Source of the DNA: Saxidomus purpurata
Taxonomy: Eukaryota > Mollusca > Bivalvia > Venerida > Veneridae
Reading direction: 5' to 3'
Assembly (NCBI GenBank): GCA_022818135.1
Contig: JAFMSR010000014.1
Span: forward strand, 40,319,708-40,383,707
Length of the DNA: 64,000 nucleotides
Part shown: piece after piece, positions 1 to 11,944 of the stretch
How positions within the stretch are numbered: the stretch's first letter is position 1
How the letters are laid out: every line of letters starts with the position of its first letter
The notes under the pieces: model-generated
Seen by the model: the letters and a program-made list of their open reading frames with translations, nothing else
The model's database searches: none
What the model was told of the DNA's origin: nothing
Translations under genes and position numbers: made by a program

Positions 1-1017
1 CAGTCCAATTTCGTTAACTGGTTCAGAATTCGTAGTCGGGTGTACGTTATAATCCAGTCTAATTTCATTTTCTTGATCGCCATTAAAATTTTGACAGATT
101 TGGTCGTTCTCCCGTTCAGCATTTTTTCGTTCTATTTCATTTACCTGCATGATCGTTTCCATTCTCCTAGACAGGCTGTATCGGCCAAGTCTCGAATTCT
201 TTCTTGACATTCCAAGCGCCAAGCATCTTTTTAATCTACATGCACTGCAGTTACCCCTGAGTCGATTAGTAACAAGACACTTGTTGTCTTTTGCACACTT
301 GTATTCTTCCTGTTTTCGCAAATACCGCGTGAAAAATCCTTTACATGGCTCACAACTGTTCACACCATAATGAAGCCCGGACGCTGTACCTCCACAGACA
401 AAACACGGCGGAAATCTCAGCGCACTGTTAGGTGAATATTTGTCCCGATTTTGTTCTTGAATTCCGTTGACATTCTCAACTTTTCTTTTCTTTTCAAATC
501 GCGAATAGCTGTGTAGTGATGCAGATGATGCAGATGATGCTGACACTCTTGATAACGTAGCAGAAGTGGGACTTTGCATTTTCTGCCGGGATATTAGTAT
601 GGATTTCAGACGAGATGTGACAAAGGACTTTGGAGATGCTTCTGCTGCATCGGTTGATGAATTTGAGTTGGTTAATGAATCTGGTGAAGAAGCGTTACTA
701 GAACCATATGCAATGACGTCATTTACTGTTGAAGTGACCTCATCCAGCGAAGTTATTATATAGTCGTCTTGAGTAGTCGAAGAAGAGATGTCTGAATGTA
801 GAAACTGATTGCTCTCAACATGTACTTGTGAAATATCTTGTAGGCCTTGCCACGTCTCAGTTTGATCCTGTAAGTAGTTTTGGGTATCCGGTGGCAGAAG
901 CAGGGGCGATAACGCTGATAACGTCGGATAGTCATCCAGATAAGACAACGGTGACTCGTGCACGTTCTGAACAAACGCGGCTGTTTCGCCCAGTTCACCG
1001 ACGTCGGAGTACATCAT
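1..1017 (-). CDS. Nuclear receptor, N-terminal region and complete DNA-binding domain (partial, runs off the left edge)
   Basis: Seen: an open minus-strand frame of 339 codons from ATG at 1017 to the window edge. Residues 1-200 are a low-complexity, Ser/Thr-rich and acidic activation-like region with a basic patch (EKKRKV, about 175-180). Residues 205-260 hold both zinc fingers with family spacing: C205-x2-C208-x13-C222-x2-C225 and C241-x5-C247-x9-C257-x2-C260. The helix CEPCKGFF and the typical extension RLKRCLALGMSRKNSRLGRY follow. Known: such proteins are nuclear transcription factors that bind AGGTCA-like half-sites. The P-box reads EPCKG where most receptors have EGCKG. The ligand-binding domain must lie beyond position 1, so the subfamily cannot be settled; an NR1-like receptor of a mollusc-expanded group is possible. 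Start choice: an in-frame TGA lies at 1057-1059 and no other Met intervenes. A pyrimidine-rich acceptor ending at 1030 suggests a preceding UTR exon. Confidence 0.93.
   Translation of the reverse strand, partial: MMYSDVGELGETAAFVQNVHESPLSYLDDYPTLSALSPLLLPPDTQNYLQDQTETWQGLQDISQVHVESNQFLHSDISSSTTQDDYIITSLDEVTSTVNDVIAYGSSNASSPDSLTNSNSSTDAAEASPKSFVTSRLKSILISRQKMQSPTSATLSRVSASSASSASLHSYSRFEKKRKVENVNGIQEQNRDKYSPNSALRFPPCFVCGGTASGLHYGVNSCEPCKGFFTRYLRKQEEYKCAKDNKCLVTNRLRGNCSACRLKRCLALGMSRKNSRLGRYSLSRRMETIMQVNEIERKNAERENDQICQNFNGDQENEIRLDYNVHPTTNSEPVNEIGL
208..405 (-). other. Nuclear receptor C4 zinc-finger DNA-binding domain
   Basis: This segment encodes residues 205-270 of the receptor, with all eight zinc-ligand cysteines and the helix after the first finger. 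The P-box has Pro in place of the usual Gly, while the flanking Glu, Cys, Lys and Gly are kept. No intron interrupts the domain, although many receptors carry one near its end. Confidence 0.93.
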
Positions 1018-1059
1018 GTTGCATGCAGTCTGGATGAAAGAGTAGCAATTGGAATATCA

Positions 1060-2510
1060 TGATGTACAAACGTGTTTTATACTTTGTTAAAAAATCTTTT
1101 TTAGAAAATTAAGGACGTTTTAATGAATGTTTGGACGGTTAATGTCATAAGAGGTCAGCCTGCTTAAGATTGTCTTTAGATTATCCGAAATAAATAAAAT
1201 CAAAGTTGGTGTCGCAAAACATTCTATGTATTTAAAATAATACGCTAAACTTTTGAAACACTTACATATATAAGAAGTTAGAGACTTCATAATGTCATTT
1301 CAACAAAAATATTTATTTAAATATTTACAACTTGATTTTTCTATCAATAAATAAAAGCGATCACTAAACAACGTGTTAAAAAACATGAATCAAACCTTTC
1401 TGTGTAGGATCAAAAATATTCCTCGTTTCCTATGCTTAAACAGCACACTTTCGGATACTATAAACGCGATAATGACAAACTTTCAGCACAGTCATGTAAA
1501 TGGTAAGATAACTGGTAGGAGAGATAGTTGGGTTTGAAGGTAAACCGACTTGAGCAATTGATCTAGGTCAGCCTAAGTCAACAGCTATGCGTGCTTTGCA
1601 ATGTGTGTATAAGATAAAGCCCTCATAAATTATGATATAGGGCGCTATCTGTATTATTTAATTTTACACAATCATGTCAAACAATCAATGTGAGAGGGCA
1701 TATTTTCATGATAATTTGTGTATATACAATTACATACACTTGTAGTCATAAAAATTTAAATCAGAAACACATAAAATTTCGGATTTATGTCTTTCAAAAA
1801 ATACTTTTCATTTCAAATAGTTTAAAATAAGGAATAAGTATTTTCCAGTTTTACAGCAGGCAATTTTTATTAATATTTTTTATAATTTTACTTAAAATCA
1901 CCAGCCTGGCCGTTTTGTTATTATCATATCTAACTTATGTAATTTCATAAGTATATACTTGCGTTATCACTGTTAGTTATTGTTTCAAGGTGATACATGT
2001 AATATAAATGTTATATCAATATTGAGTTTCTACTCAACGTACGTATTTTGTCTATTTTTGTTTTTACATGTTTAGTTTGCGCCACTAAAGATAGTCTTAT
2101 TTCCTATCGGCGTGATTCTAATTCAGACTGAAATTTTTGAAAAATCTTTAGTATTATTTAAAAAACAGAGAGAAAATAGAGACTTTTTAAAAATAATATT
2201 AAACAGTATTAATGGAGAAATCAAATCTAAACGAACACGGACTGATGTATTATCATTCTAAAGTTTAACGGCGTTCATGTTGCTATTTGAGAAGTACATT
2301 AAATTTATAATTTGGTTGACACTGAGTCTCGATAAGCGTGTTCTAGTCTACTTCACTGATACTATTAAAGAGCTTTGGTTTGGTTTACATCTATGTACAA
2401 GTCAATCCTGGCTACGGAAGAACTTTCACTTTTAGGGTTTTATAAGTGGGACATAATTGTGTCGGCTATCTAGCCCTAATCTGTACAACGAAGAATACAA
2501 CTACATTGTA
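1060..2510. other. AT-rich non-coding stretch upstream of the receptor gene
   Basis: No convincing exon, RNA gene or recognisable repeat was found. The stretch lies upstream of the receptor's first visible coding exon, so it may be intron or promoter. No clear TATA box was assigned. Confidence 0.4.
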
Positions 2511-2702
2511 TACAGTAAAGTCTGTATATAACGAACTCCTTTGACCAATTACATTTGTTCCTTATATCCGGAGTACGTTATGTCCATATAACACTTTCAT
2601 ATAAAATAAACTGAAGCAAAAAGTCGGGACATAAATTTTAATTTGTTCCTTATATCCGGAATTTCGCTATATCCAGAATCGTTATATGCGGAGTTTAATG
2701 TA
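2511..2702. repeat. Palindromic TA-flanked MITE, copy 1
   Basis: The element begins TACAGTAAAG and ends near GCGGAGTTTAATGTA. Internal motifs CTTATATCCGGA and ATAACGAACTCC recur in both orientations. Three further copies lie at 29166, 46039 and 52447. Terminal CAGTAAACTCCG with flanking TA fits a small non-autonomous Tc1/mariner- or pogo-type element. It carries no coding capacity. Confidence 0.8.
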
Positions 2703-4490
2703 TAATCTCTCAGCGGTTGAACTTGTTTTCAATGAAACTTTGAGACTACGATCGCAGTCAATGAGATATATACATAGAGGGTTCTGATTCACAAGGCGTT
2801 ACCATTATGTGAAGTCTGTCAGAAAATTTAAAAAAAAAGAAATTTGTGAATTTTTCATTTTTTTCTGAACTTAAGAAATGAAGCAGTTATCATGCAATCT
2901 GAAAAACTGAAATAAGTTTAAATTTTATCATTTTTTCTTCCTCTACAATAGTATAGTTCTATACTGTTGATATTCCACGTACATTAATAAGAGAGCCTAT
3001 TTCATACATGGCGGCTCTAATGTCCATTGTCACATGATGTCCATTTCTGACAGAGGAGTTCTGACGTTTCTATTATCTACTAATACATATTCTGTCATTT
3101 TCTCATGGCGTACATGATTTGTTCATAATATTTACACAGAGGAATTACAAAGGGGTCAAAAAGAAATTGTGAATGCCCTTCATCTACCGCAATATCAAAA
3201 GTACTTTAGCATTTTACATTGTCCTTGATTTCTTTCTCGGTCTACGCGAGTTCTACTTTACTTTATTGCAAAAAAAAAAACAATCGCCGTTTCAGTTTTA
3301 CGCTGTTGGTGTAGTAAAATGAAGTTAGATCAAGACTTTAAAACATGACCTTTGATTAGAGATCCGGAAACTAACTTCTAGTGCTGCTGCCTACTAGTTT
3401 GTTTCTGATCTTCATACCCACTCAAAAGAATTGTATCAACATTAAACAGCATCTTGAGTTTTAAATACCATGACTCAGTTAAGATACTGTTGACAGATAC
3501 TTTACTAGTTTGCTCGGTTATCTTCATAGCACTTTCTCATAGAAACGGTATTATTATTTACACGTGTAGGTAACGCATTACAAGAAGTATGCTATTAAAT
3601 TCAAAGACTTATAATGTCGTATTATTAATATTTCTGACTCCAATATAACTTTTTTGTGATGAAGTTTAAAAGATCGAAGACTTGTTAGATTTCGGAACTC
3701 TGAAGGAATATTATTCAAACATGTTTTTTAAATGTTTTCGTACACTTAATACCGGACTTTACGGACACTTAGATCCACTTTGTTTCCTTTTCATGCTGAA
3801 TAACTCAGATAGTGATCTTGAAATGTTAACTTCATATTACTGTCATGGCTGTATCTTTTAATGCTGACTAAGATATGCTTTATGTTTAATAATGTGTGCG
3901 TTATGATGTTCTATGTAGCTATCTAGCGAAAAAAATTCCGGGAAAAACGGTTGGCTTGTCATAAATTGAATTAATGTCATCTTCATGATGAACCACCAGG
4001 GAAATGTCGTATGAATTATTGTCTCTTGAAGCATGATATTAACTGACTTAATTGCCAATGTTTGTGTATAAAATCTTTCAAAAAAATCAAAATGCCAAAA
4101 CCAGTTATTTTCTCTCAGGAGCAAATTGATAAAAAAAAACATTCTTAGAATATCAGAATCATTTGCACTACAACACAGTACAATTTGATAAAAGCCACTT
4201 ATCCTCTAACACTGATAAAGGAAATGCCACACAGTTTGGTGTAATAAATGTCGACACAGTTTTACAGTTTATAATGTTGCTTAAAAAGATACAGTTACAT
4301 TACGTCATGATCTCTTTGCTCCTATTTATTCGGATATGGAGAGGGTCTCATCTTGTGAACGATGACGTCATAATGATGATTACAAGAAGAAGATTGATAC
4401 TTATAATAAGAAGAATTAAGAAGGAGAAGCAGAAGAATAACAATAAAGATTATGATAATTTCAGCAATAGTAATTTAGATATTTGTCTGA
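2703..4490. other. AT-rich intergenic stretch
   Basis: Only short chance ORFs (60-114 codons) of AT-rich composition are present, and none resembles a protein family. An AAG-rich purine tract lies at about 4380-4440. Confidence 0.35.
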
Positions 4491-4494
4491 TAGT

Positions 4495-4812
4495 AGCTTG
4501 CGCATAAAACTTTTACCAAATCCAGCTTGCATGCTAAACTTTAACCAAACTTTCTAAGTTCAACATGAGGCATACTTTATAATAAATTTAGTCAGGAGTT
4601 ATCTAACCCGATTCTCTGATACCCCTTAACACTATATTGGAGTTTTAAATCAATCACATGAGATGTGCATGATAATACCTTGCATACTAAACTTTAACCA
4701 AATTCTTAGTCAAACAGCGGCATGCAAAACTATAACCAAAGTTGCAACGCCGACGCCGACGCACAAATGACTGTAATAGCTTTACATATTTTTCGAATAG
4801 TCGAGCTAAAAA
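4495..4812 (+). repeat. Tandem-core element ending in TCGAGCTAA, copy 1 (right end)
   Basis: Diverged units share the phrase TGCATACTAAACTTTAACCA. They are followed by GCCGACGCCGACGC and the end motif TTCGAATAGTCGAGCTAA. The same tail occurs at 30.5 kb and 48.4 kb. The left end is missing. It directly abuts the tRNA-like repeat that follows. Confidence 0.65.
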
Positions 4813-5150
4813 AGATAGTCGGTGCTTTTTTCATTATATGGAAGCGATTGTTAGCTAGATTTTTACAGTAAAAATAATTTTATTCAGTCGTAAGGCGCCA
4901 AATGTCACACGGTGAGAAAAAAAGAACTTTGACTGGCATTTGAAACCATGTACCCCTTCCCTTGCAAAGTTGTTACACCTTATGCACTCCCGACTGAGCT
5001 AACCAGCCACTTGTCAAATTTGTCCCCAATAGTAATAAAACATCTATCGCGACATGTGTATCAGGAAAACAAACGCAATCCTTATTTTTCTTATAAATAT
5101 GATACTCGAATTATTGAACGTTATTCACTGGCCGAGAAAGTATAAATACT
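4812..5150 (-). repeat. Dispersed repeat containing a tRNA-like segment, copy 1
   Basis: Homologous to 45535-45875 along its whole length, including about 140 bp on the far side of the tRNA-like part. Read on the minus strand, 5009-4930 resembles a tRNA with A-box-like TTAGCTCAGTCGGGAG and B-box-like GGTTTCAAATGCC. It cannot fold as a functional tRNA: the anticodon arm is disrupted and the acceptor ends do not pair. A tRNA-derived SINE or composite repeat is likely. Confidence 0.7.
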
Positions 5151-6350
5151 CTACACTAATAAAACAATAACATTAATTTAGAGGTAAAAACATATTACGT
5201 TGATATATATTAATTATTTACGTACTTAAATTATTAACCCATTTAAGAAAGACTGAAAACGCAAGAGTATTTTATTGTCTATTCCTATTAGGTATTATCC
5301 AATTAGAAGATGCCTTACAGCGTAAATTGCTCATTTCTAAAAATCTTATACATTCTTCTTGTCATTTCATTGGCGATTTAACAGTTCCAAACTTCCGATC
5401 AAAGGCTGCACCGAAAACAACACTTTATCATCATATGCCTGACAAGTAACCAAGTATGTGTTGTTTCTACAATATCTCTGACGGTTGGTCATAAATATTT
5501 ACTATCGGTATAAAATATCTGTTAGACTTTATCATAAAAATTAGGAAACAATGTACAATGTACCTCTAATTATAATTATGATGATGTAAAGCTTAGAGTG
5601 TTATTTTTTGGCTGATAACTGCTCACTGTTTAAAAAGGATGAATCGTGTTTCTAAAACAATTAATAACACGCAAAAAGAAATGTTTGAGAAATGTTTGAC
5701 AGCTAACGAGGACAGTATATTTTGGTAATTTCCATTTACTTTCTGTTCAATTATTTCATTAAATGAGGTAATAAGTAACAATTACATCGTTTTCTAAATT
5801 TGTTTTCTCCATCTTCAATTACTTTCTGTTGTGTACATGCTGATAAATAAGGTAAAATATATATGTGGAAAAATAGTTTAAGTTTCCTTAGGGGAAATAT
5901 ACTAATGACTTTTGATGCTGCAGTTTAATGCTCACAGATTGTTGTCTCACGTAAACATCTCATTTCAGAAGATGGTGACAAGAAACATCTGTATGTTGAA
6001 GCGATACACACGCACAAAGGTGATTTGTATATGTCAGACAGTCATCTTTATGCGCCATACTTGTGTATACCCCGGTAATGTTTCTTATGTTTCCTATAAT
6101 CTGACATTCACTTCGTACGATAGACTTCAAGTCGCTTGTAAATTAAAAAAAAAACAACAAGCAATAAAGTTTGTGATATAGCCTATAAGATGGAAATTAG
6201 AGATCCCTTATCGACACTATATGTATATAGAACAGTTTTGAAAAGCCATTTGATTCTGAGATCTTTTAATGACTATATATAGTATCATACCAGCCTACAG
6301 AGTGCCTATTAATTACTCTTGCGTACAAGGTCTTTTCACCAGGAAAATCT
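5150..6350. other. AT-rich intergenic stretch
   Basis: No coding-like frame, RNA gene or clear repeat was recognised here. Confidence 0.35.
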
Positions 6351-6382
6351 CATCTTACATATCCCCACCCCCGTGTAAGATG
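6351..6382. repeat. Small perfect hairpin
   Basis: CATCTTACA and TGTAAGATG form a 9-bp perfect stem around a C-rich 14-base loop. The flanking bases GAAAATCT and ACTCTCGTTTTC suggest that it is the core of a small foldback element. Confidence 0.5.
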
Positions 6383-8770
6383 ACTCTCGTTTTCTAAATG
6401 ACGTCAGAATGAACTATTGGTCCTTCCCTTTTACAGGATCAATGATTTTAATTGCATGGCTATAAATAACTGAATTACTGTTGAAACGGGCGATAAACCA
6501 TAGGAAACTGAAAATCCTTTGTCGTACAAGAGAGCTTTAGAAGACTTAGAAAAAGAGCTGGCTTTAAAAGCACTATTTAACCATGTAACCAAACATATGA
6601 CCACACCTCATGTCTAGAAAAGATATGAATGACTTGTGTTTCATTGATCTTTGCTGTCGGACACTGTGATGTGAAATAACAATTTACCGCTATCATGCCT
6701 TCTGAATGTAATTGATGCACAACTGGGACACTGGATATTGGTCAGGAAAGAGCCAGTTGTCTTAATCAAGAATTGACGTAAAACATGTTTTTATTACCAT
6801 GGTAGACATATAACGTAAATGACGCCAGGAAAGTATATTAGCAAACACTGATTATAACATCATGTGTTTTTAGCTTTAATGTTGTATACGGTGTTATCGA
6901 ACAACTAGCAGATTTTTTTCTTAAAATATTAAACATAGGCAAATTAACGTGAAATAGTAATTTTAAAACTATTGACATTTCTCTGATATATGCGAAAAAA
7001 GGATTTGCGCGTGATAAACCATATAAATTGTATCATGCTACAACTTCCGGAACTATTTCAAGATGTTGACATTCATACAACATTTACGAGCACGCTGGGT
7101 TTTTTGCATTGTTACGAGAAAGTTACGTGATGTTAACGAGTCGAAGTAAATTTTACTACACTTCCAGTATCACAAAAATGAAAAAGTCAATTAATTTGGA
7201 GTAAAATCTAAACAGCCAACAGGTGCGACTTCCTGGAACGACTTCCTGTTAGCGCAGTAAATAGCACCAATCCCTTCGAATTTTTTCAATTGTCATTAGA
7301 ATATTCAAAATGTTACCAGTACAATGAATATTAAAGTCCTGGTACCATATTAAATAATCGTACGTAGAATAGCGAATTTAAAGGTAGATTGGTGACGGAA
7401 CTTCGTTGTATTTCTTTTATATTGTTGTCGCTTCTTCACTGAATAAAAAAAATGTCAGAAAACATTTTCGTTACTTGCAATTTTTTTTTTTTTTAAATGC
7501 GTTTTATATATGGCATATTATTTTTTTACTTTAAAGACAACGTTAGGATTTTTCCGTACAAATAACGGAACAAAAGCTTTTTTTTGAAAATATATAGGCT
7601 TCGAGTATTATACATCCAAATGTCCAGGGACTTTCTTCAAAATGGCAATATTGTATCACTTGCCAAATAAGACGTTTCACACAAAGAAAGCTTTGGAAAC
7701 AGACACGTACTCGACAGATTTGCTTTTCGAATAGGCAGATACAAAAAATAAACCTAACAATGAAGATGGACTATAAATTTTCAACTGGGATAGCCAAAAA
7801 GATTTTCACTGCAACCAAAAGAAATATTTAAAAAATTGTTTTACAAGATACATATATTGCAGTCAAAAACCCATGCGAATATAGAGTCTATTAGAGAAGA
7901 GAGGTTATATCTGACTTAAGACAGAGTTAAGCGAATCGTAATGTACTAATGGTGTGCTTTCTTTAATAACAGTTGCGGTGAAAAGCACAAACAGCTCTTC
8001 GTGTTATTTGGTATTTGCCGTGTAGTTATGGTTATGATCTATGTTAGCACTGAAAGCCAAGAAAGGTCAACCCGCACTCAATTGTTAAACCATTTATCAC
8101 TAAATAATCAGAAAGATGTGTTTCCCAAAATTGTGTAAAAGGAAAACCATTTACAAAGCATGTAAAAACGCTGAACTTTTGATCCTTCCACTACAGTTTT
8201 GACAGATATGGAAATCAGTACCGACATAATATATATGGAAATCCGCTGAAGCGACTCTTGAGAAAATGCCTTGTGACGTTTGAACGCCGTTCTCTTGATA
8301 TATATTGAAATGCCCGTCAAATATAGGATACTCTACAGGTCCTGTGGAGAAACATTTATTAGCAATTTAATAAAGTGGTTTGTATTATACTGGACAGATC
8401 TCTGATGGCCCTGAGAGACGGTACTTGATAGTCGGCTTAAATGCAAGTTAATCACATACAGAATATTTTTTCCGGAAATAATGGGATGGTTCTTCCCATA
8501 GCTTGTTTACCAAGCATGTTGTCATAACGACGTCGTAAATAATACTCTGGTCCGTTTTCATGCTCAACTCAATCATCGTACTCAAACTTTGAATAAATGT
8601 AATTAATTGAACATTTAATAAACTGTGTCCGACATGTCTTCTATAAGAACATTGAATGACTCAAAATTGTTTCATTTTTTTGTTTTTCATACCAACAAAG
8701 CTACACGTGAATAACATTTCATGCACGAACATGAGTCGAGCATGAACAATGTTCTAGAATCACAGATTTT
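6383..8770. other. AT-rich intergenic stretch
   Basis: No exon, RNA gene or repeat with an internal match could be supported. Homopolymer runs occur near 7480. Confidence 0.35.
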
Positions 8771-8774
8771 CACA

Positions 8775-8900
8775 AACTGCTATTTTGATTTTCACTTGTG
8801 TTTTTCTAGTAAATTCTTTTACATAATATGTTTTACTACGTTATCTTTGAGAGATTTAATTTTTTACCGGAAACTGCAAACGAGCAACTTTAGCACAATT
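8775..8900 (+). repeat. Dispersed repeat end 'GAAACTGCRAACGAGCAGCTTT', copy 1
   Basis: It ends with CCGGAAACTGCAAACGAGCA, shared with 41405-41515 and 48520-48640, and more weakly with 44090-44200. The upstream T-rich part also aligns loosely. It is probably the right terminus of a longer non-coding element. Confidence 0.5.
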
Positions 8901-10120
8901 TGTTTAAGGCTCGTTGGTCCACAAATAAAATGGATTATATTCTAAATAGAAATGTAATCAGAATGCTCTCTCCTTTTGGTAATGTTTATAATAGCCTCAT
9001 TTGTTTCAAGCCTCTTTTTGTTACGAGCCTCGTTCATTTCAGATATAGCTCTTTGATTTGTTGATTATAAAAATTCTGCAAATTGTATGCATAATTTGGT
9101 TTCAGTTAAGTATCGCTAAGGGATTCCGAACTTAAAAGTTTTCAATATGCAAGAACTCTATGTCTAGTATAGATAAGTTGCATAACATACAAAATGGTCC
9201 AAGATAAACAATAAACTGCTACAAGTATCCTTGGAATCGTCTACGGTGTCTGTCCTCCCGAACTCTCTTCGGAATAGGAATATGAATGCTGTAGTCTCTC
9301 AGACTGCATCCTTGCTTTCTTTGTATGCGAGTGTATGCTTATAATACGAGTTTTTTTATGTTGTATTCTGCTTTTGTTGGAACACCACTTTGATATTTAG
9401 TTAAATTCACAAGCAAAAGTGCGCACCATTTAGAAGGCAAAAGCAAAACCTCTTGATTACGCGCTGCTTAGTTATAGTAGCAACAGCACAGTGTTTGTTT
9501 TCACTGGATGAGTATTAAGCTATTGTTGATAAAGGTTTTTCTTACACGTATGCCTTCTTAGATGTGTTAAGGGATATCTCTTGCATTAAGAATCTCAGTT
9601 CTCAAGTTTACTACATGTAGTATCAATGTTTTCATTTGAAACTCTTATAAATCCTAGAGCCTACATTGGTCAAGATTTAATCTTGGTTGGCATGAACATT
9701 TTGGCATAATTATAACGAGTGTGTTTGACAATTAGACATATTCAAATAATTTTATCATTTCTCAGTTTAAGGTAGATCACGGTTATCCCCCAGAAATCGG
9801 GTCATGTTTTTAAAAGGCAACGCAGACTTAAAAATTTTTGCATGACAGCAATGAATCATTGATTTTTGTAGAAACAATACGGTGAAGTGATATTTCCATT
9901 GAAACTGAGTCAAAAGCGCCACCTAGCGGATAGGTGTTTTTTTATCCATTTATTTAATCAATAACGGTACACTCTTTTTAATTGACAAGTTAAATCGCTG
10001 AAAATAGCAAAACAAATGTGTTACTTACATGTTAGTGTGTTAGTTCACTGCTCTGTGTTGTTTCTGTAATATTTATGGATAAGCTTTTTGGACCGATGAA
10101 TGTCTGTCTTCTGTCCGTCA
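8901..10120. other. AT-rich intergenic stretch
   Basis: Nothing identifiable was found apart from short chance ORFs. Confidence 0.35.
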
Positions 10121-10870
10121 TCCACACTTGATTCAAGTGACTTCTTCTCATAAACCATACCACGGAATATCATCAGACTTGATTATAAGCATCCTGGCAT
10201 TATGTTATCTTTATTTGTTCAAATGGTCCCGGTTGCCTGAACAATGTGACCTGAAAGTAGAGGAAGAAATAATTGAAGTTCTTCTCTTTGAAAACTACAA
10301 GACCCTCAGTTTAAATATTTTGTATTATAGCATCGCATAGTTTTGTACAAAACATGCCTCCTGGGGTACAAATTGGCCTCGCCCCGATTTTTCTTTGTTT
10401 TGCATTAACTTAGGTAGTAGAAACTACAGTTCCCAGGTATTAGATATTTTGTATGTAGCACTATCTAGTGGTCCACTACCTAGATTGTTTAAATCATGTC
10501 CTTCGGGAAAATATTCTTCAAAACTGCAATGTCTAGAACTCAGATATTTTGTATGCAGCATTGTTTAATGGTCCTCAAGTTTGTTCAAATCATGTCCCTG
10601 GGGTTAAAATTGGCCCGCCCGGTTTGTCACTTTTAACTGTTTTTCATAGACTTATTTAAAAAAAACTTTGAAAATCTTCTTGTTCATTACCCCAAGGCAC
10701 ATAACTTAGATATTTAGCAGAGGCTTGTTACCAAAATCATGTTCTAGGGAATTAGAATTGGCCACGCCTTTACGTAGACCTACACAGGAAAAGCATAGCG
10801 TCGATTTTTGGAATGTATCATTTTATAGTGATAAACTACCAACTTTGTTCAGATCATCGTTGACTACATC
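10120..10870 (+). repeat. Degenerate tandem repeat, units of roughly 150 bp
   Basis: Recurring phrases are AAATCATGTCC followed by a G/C-rich patch, AAATTGGCC, and TTAGATATTTTGTATG with a 'GTGGTCC' or 'ATGGTCC' segment. About four diverged units are visible. The middle contains a near-palindrome around CTAGTGGTCCACTA. The short ORF at 10128-10340 is a by-product. Confidence 0.55.
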
Positions 10871-10914
10871 AGCGCCAAACACAACCGTGGCCGTAAAGGA
10901 ATAGTCCGGTGCTT

Positions 10915-11170
10915 TGTGAGTTGATTTAAATTTCAAACCAAATAATAACATAGTCAATACCCCACGATGGGCCATCAAATGTTAAAATAAATAATACCAA
11001 AACCTTTATATTTTTGAGACTCACCCGGAAAACTCAATTTTCGGCCGAAATGGATGTAAACAATTATTGTATACATTGTAAATTAAATCATTATAAGCTG
11101 TAATGTGTACCTTTCTAAAAGCTGGACAATTTGTTCTTTTGTGTATAGGTCCGGCTATTGGTGAGTGCGG
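10915..11170 (-). repeat. Dispersed repeat family F, copy 1 (reverse orientation)
   Basis: Its reverse complement matches 22203-22510 and 56398-56660. Shared marks are TGTTTACATCCATTT, AGGTTTTGGTA and TCGTGGGGTATT. It has no coding content. Confidence 0.6.
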
Positions 11171-11524
11171 TGTTTGATAGTGTATACGTTTAATCTTTTC
11201 AGATTTTGTGTTGTAAAAAAGGGACTTCCTTATGGAGGCTACGTGGCTAGGGTCACTGACTTGTTAACATTGATTGGGGGTCGTGGGTTAACAGCTCCAC
11301 TACGGACCATACCTCTTGTTTTATGGTAATTCTTTTGTTATAACACATATTATGCGATTGTGTTAAAACAGTCTATTAAGATTTTATTATAGCGATCTAC
11401 AAATTAGACATATTTCAAGTATTTAATTAAGTCTTTATATATCACATGTTATTTTTTATGTATTCTGGATTTTTTACACGAAAAATGATAAAGCACAATA
11501 TCACATCTTTTTCGAAGTATTGCC

Positions 11525-11705
11525 CCCGCAGAGAATAATTCAATTCAATCAAGTAATAATAACACTGAAATTCAGAAGTATCAAATAAATCGTAAAAGAC
11601 GGACAAGAGTGTCTGATATCATTACGTAAATCGATACATTTCTCAAATGTGGTATCTAAAAAAAGTAACTACAATAATTTGTTAGACGTGCCGTTCTTTT
11701 CAAAG
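11525..11705 (+). repeat. Dispersed repeat family A, copy 1
   Basis: Shares ATTCAATCAA, an AATAATAACAC segment and a GTAACTACAATAATTTGTT-like end with copies at 35930 and 46275. Identity is patchy, which implies old copies. Confidence 0.5.
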
Positions 11706-11944
11706 CAGATTTGATTATATCTATTTGGACAAATAGGGTAATAAATGACACAAAGCTGCTTTTGTAGAGTGGACATGAATGAGCAGACGACATTGGATTG
11801 GCCATTTATCACAATAATAAAAGAAGCACTATTTACTTTCTTAAGACTCTACTAATTCCGTTTAGCCGTAGTCTTTGAAGGGCTTCTTAACCAAACGAAA
11901 AACAACCAAAGCCAGCACAACCTTTTCGACATTTTAAACATTCA

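Noticed and set aside
149..370. Plus-strand 73-codon ORF
   Set aside because: It is the antisense shadow of the nuclear receptor DNA-binding domain on the minus strand.
566..1037. Plus-strand ORFs at 566-763 and 828-1037 and the minus-strand ORF at 756-998
   Set aside because: All overlap the receptor coding frame in other registers.
4163..4507. 114-codon plus-strand ORF
   Set aside because: It is made of AT-rich sequence and an AAG-rich tract, with no family features, and it runs into a repeat.
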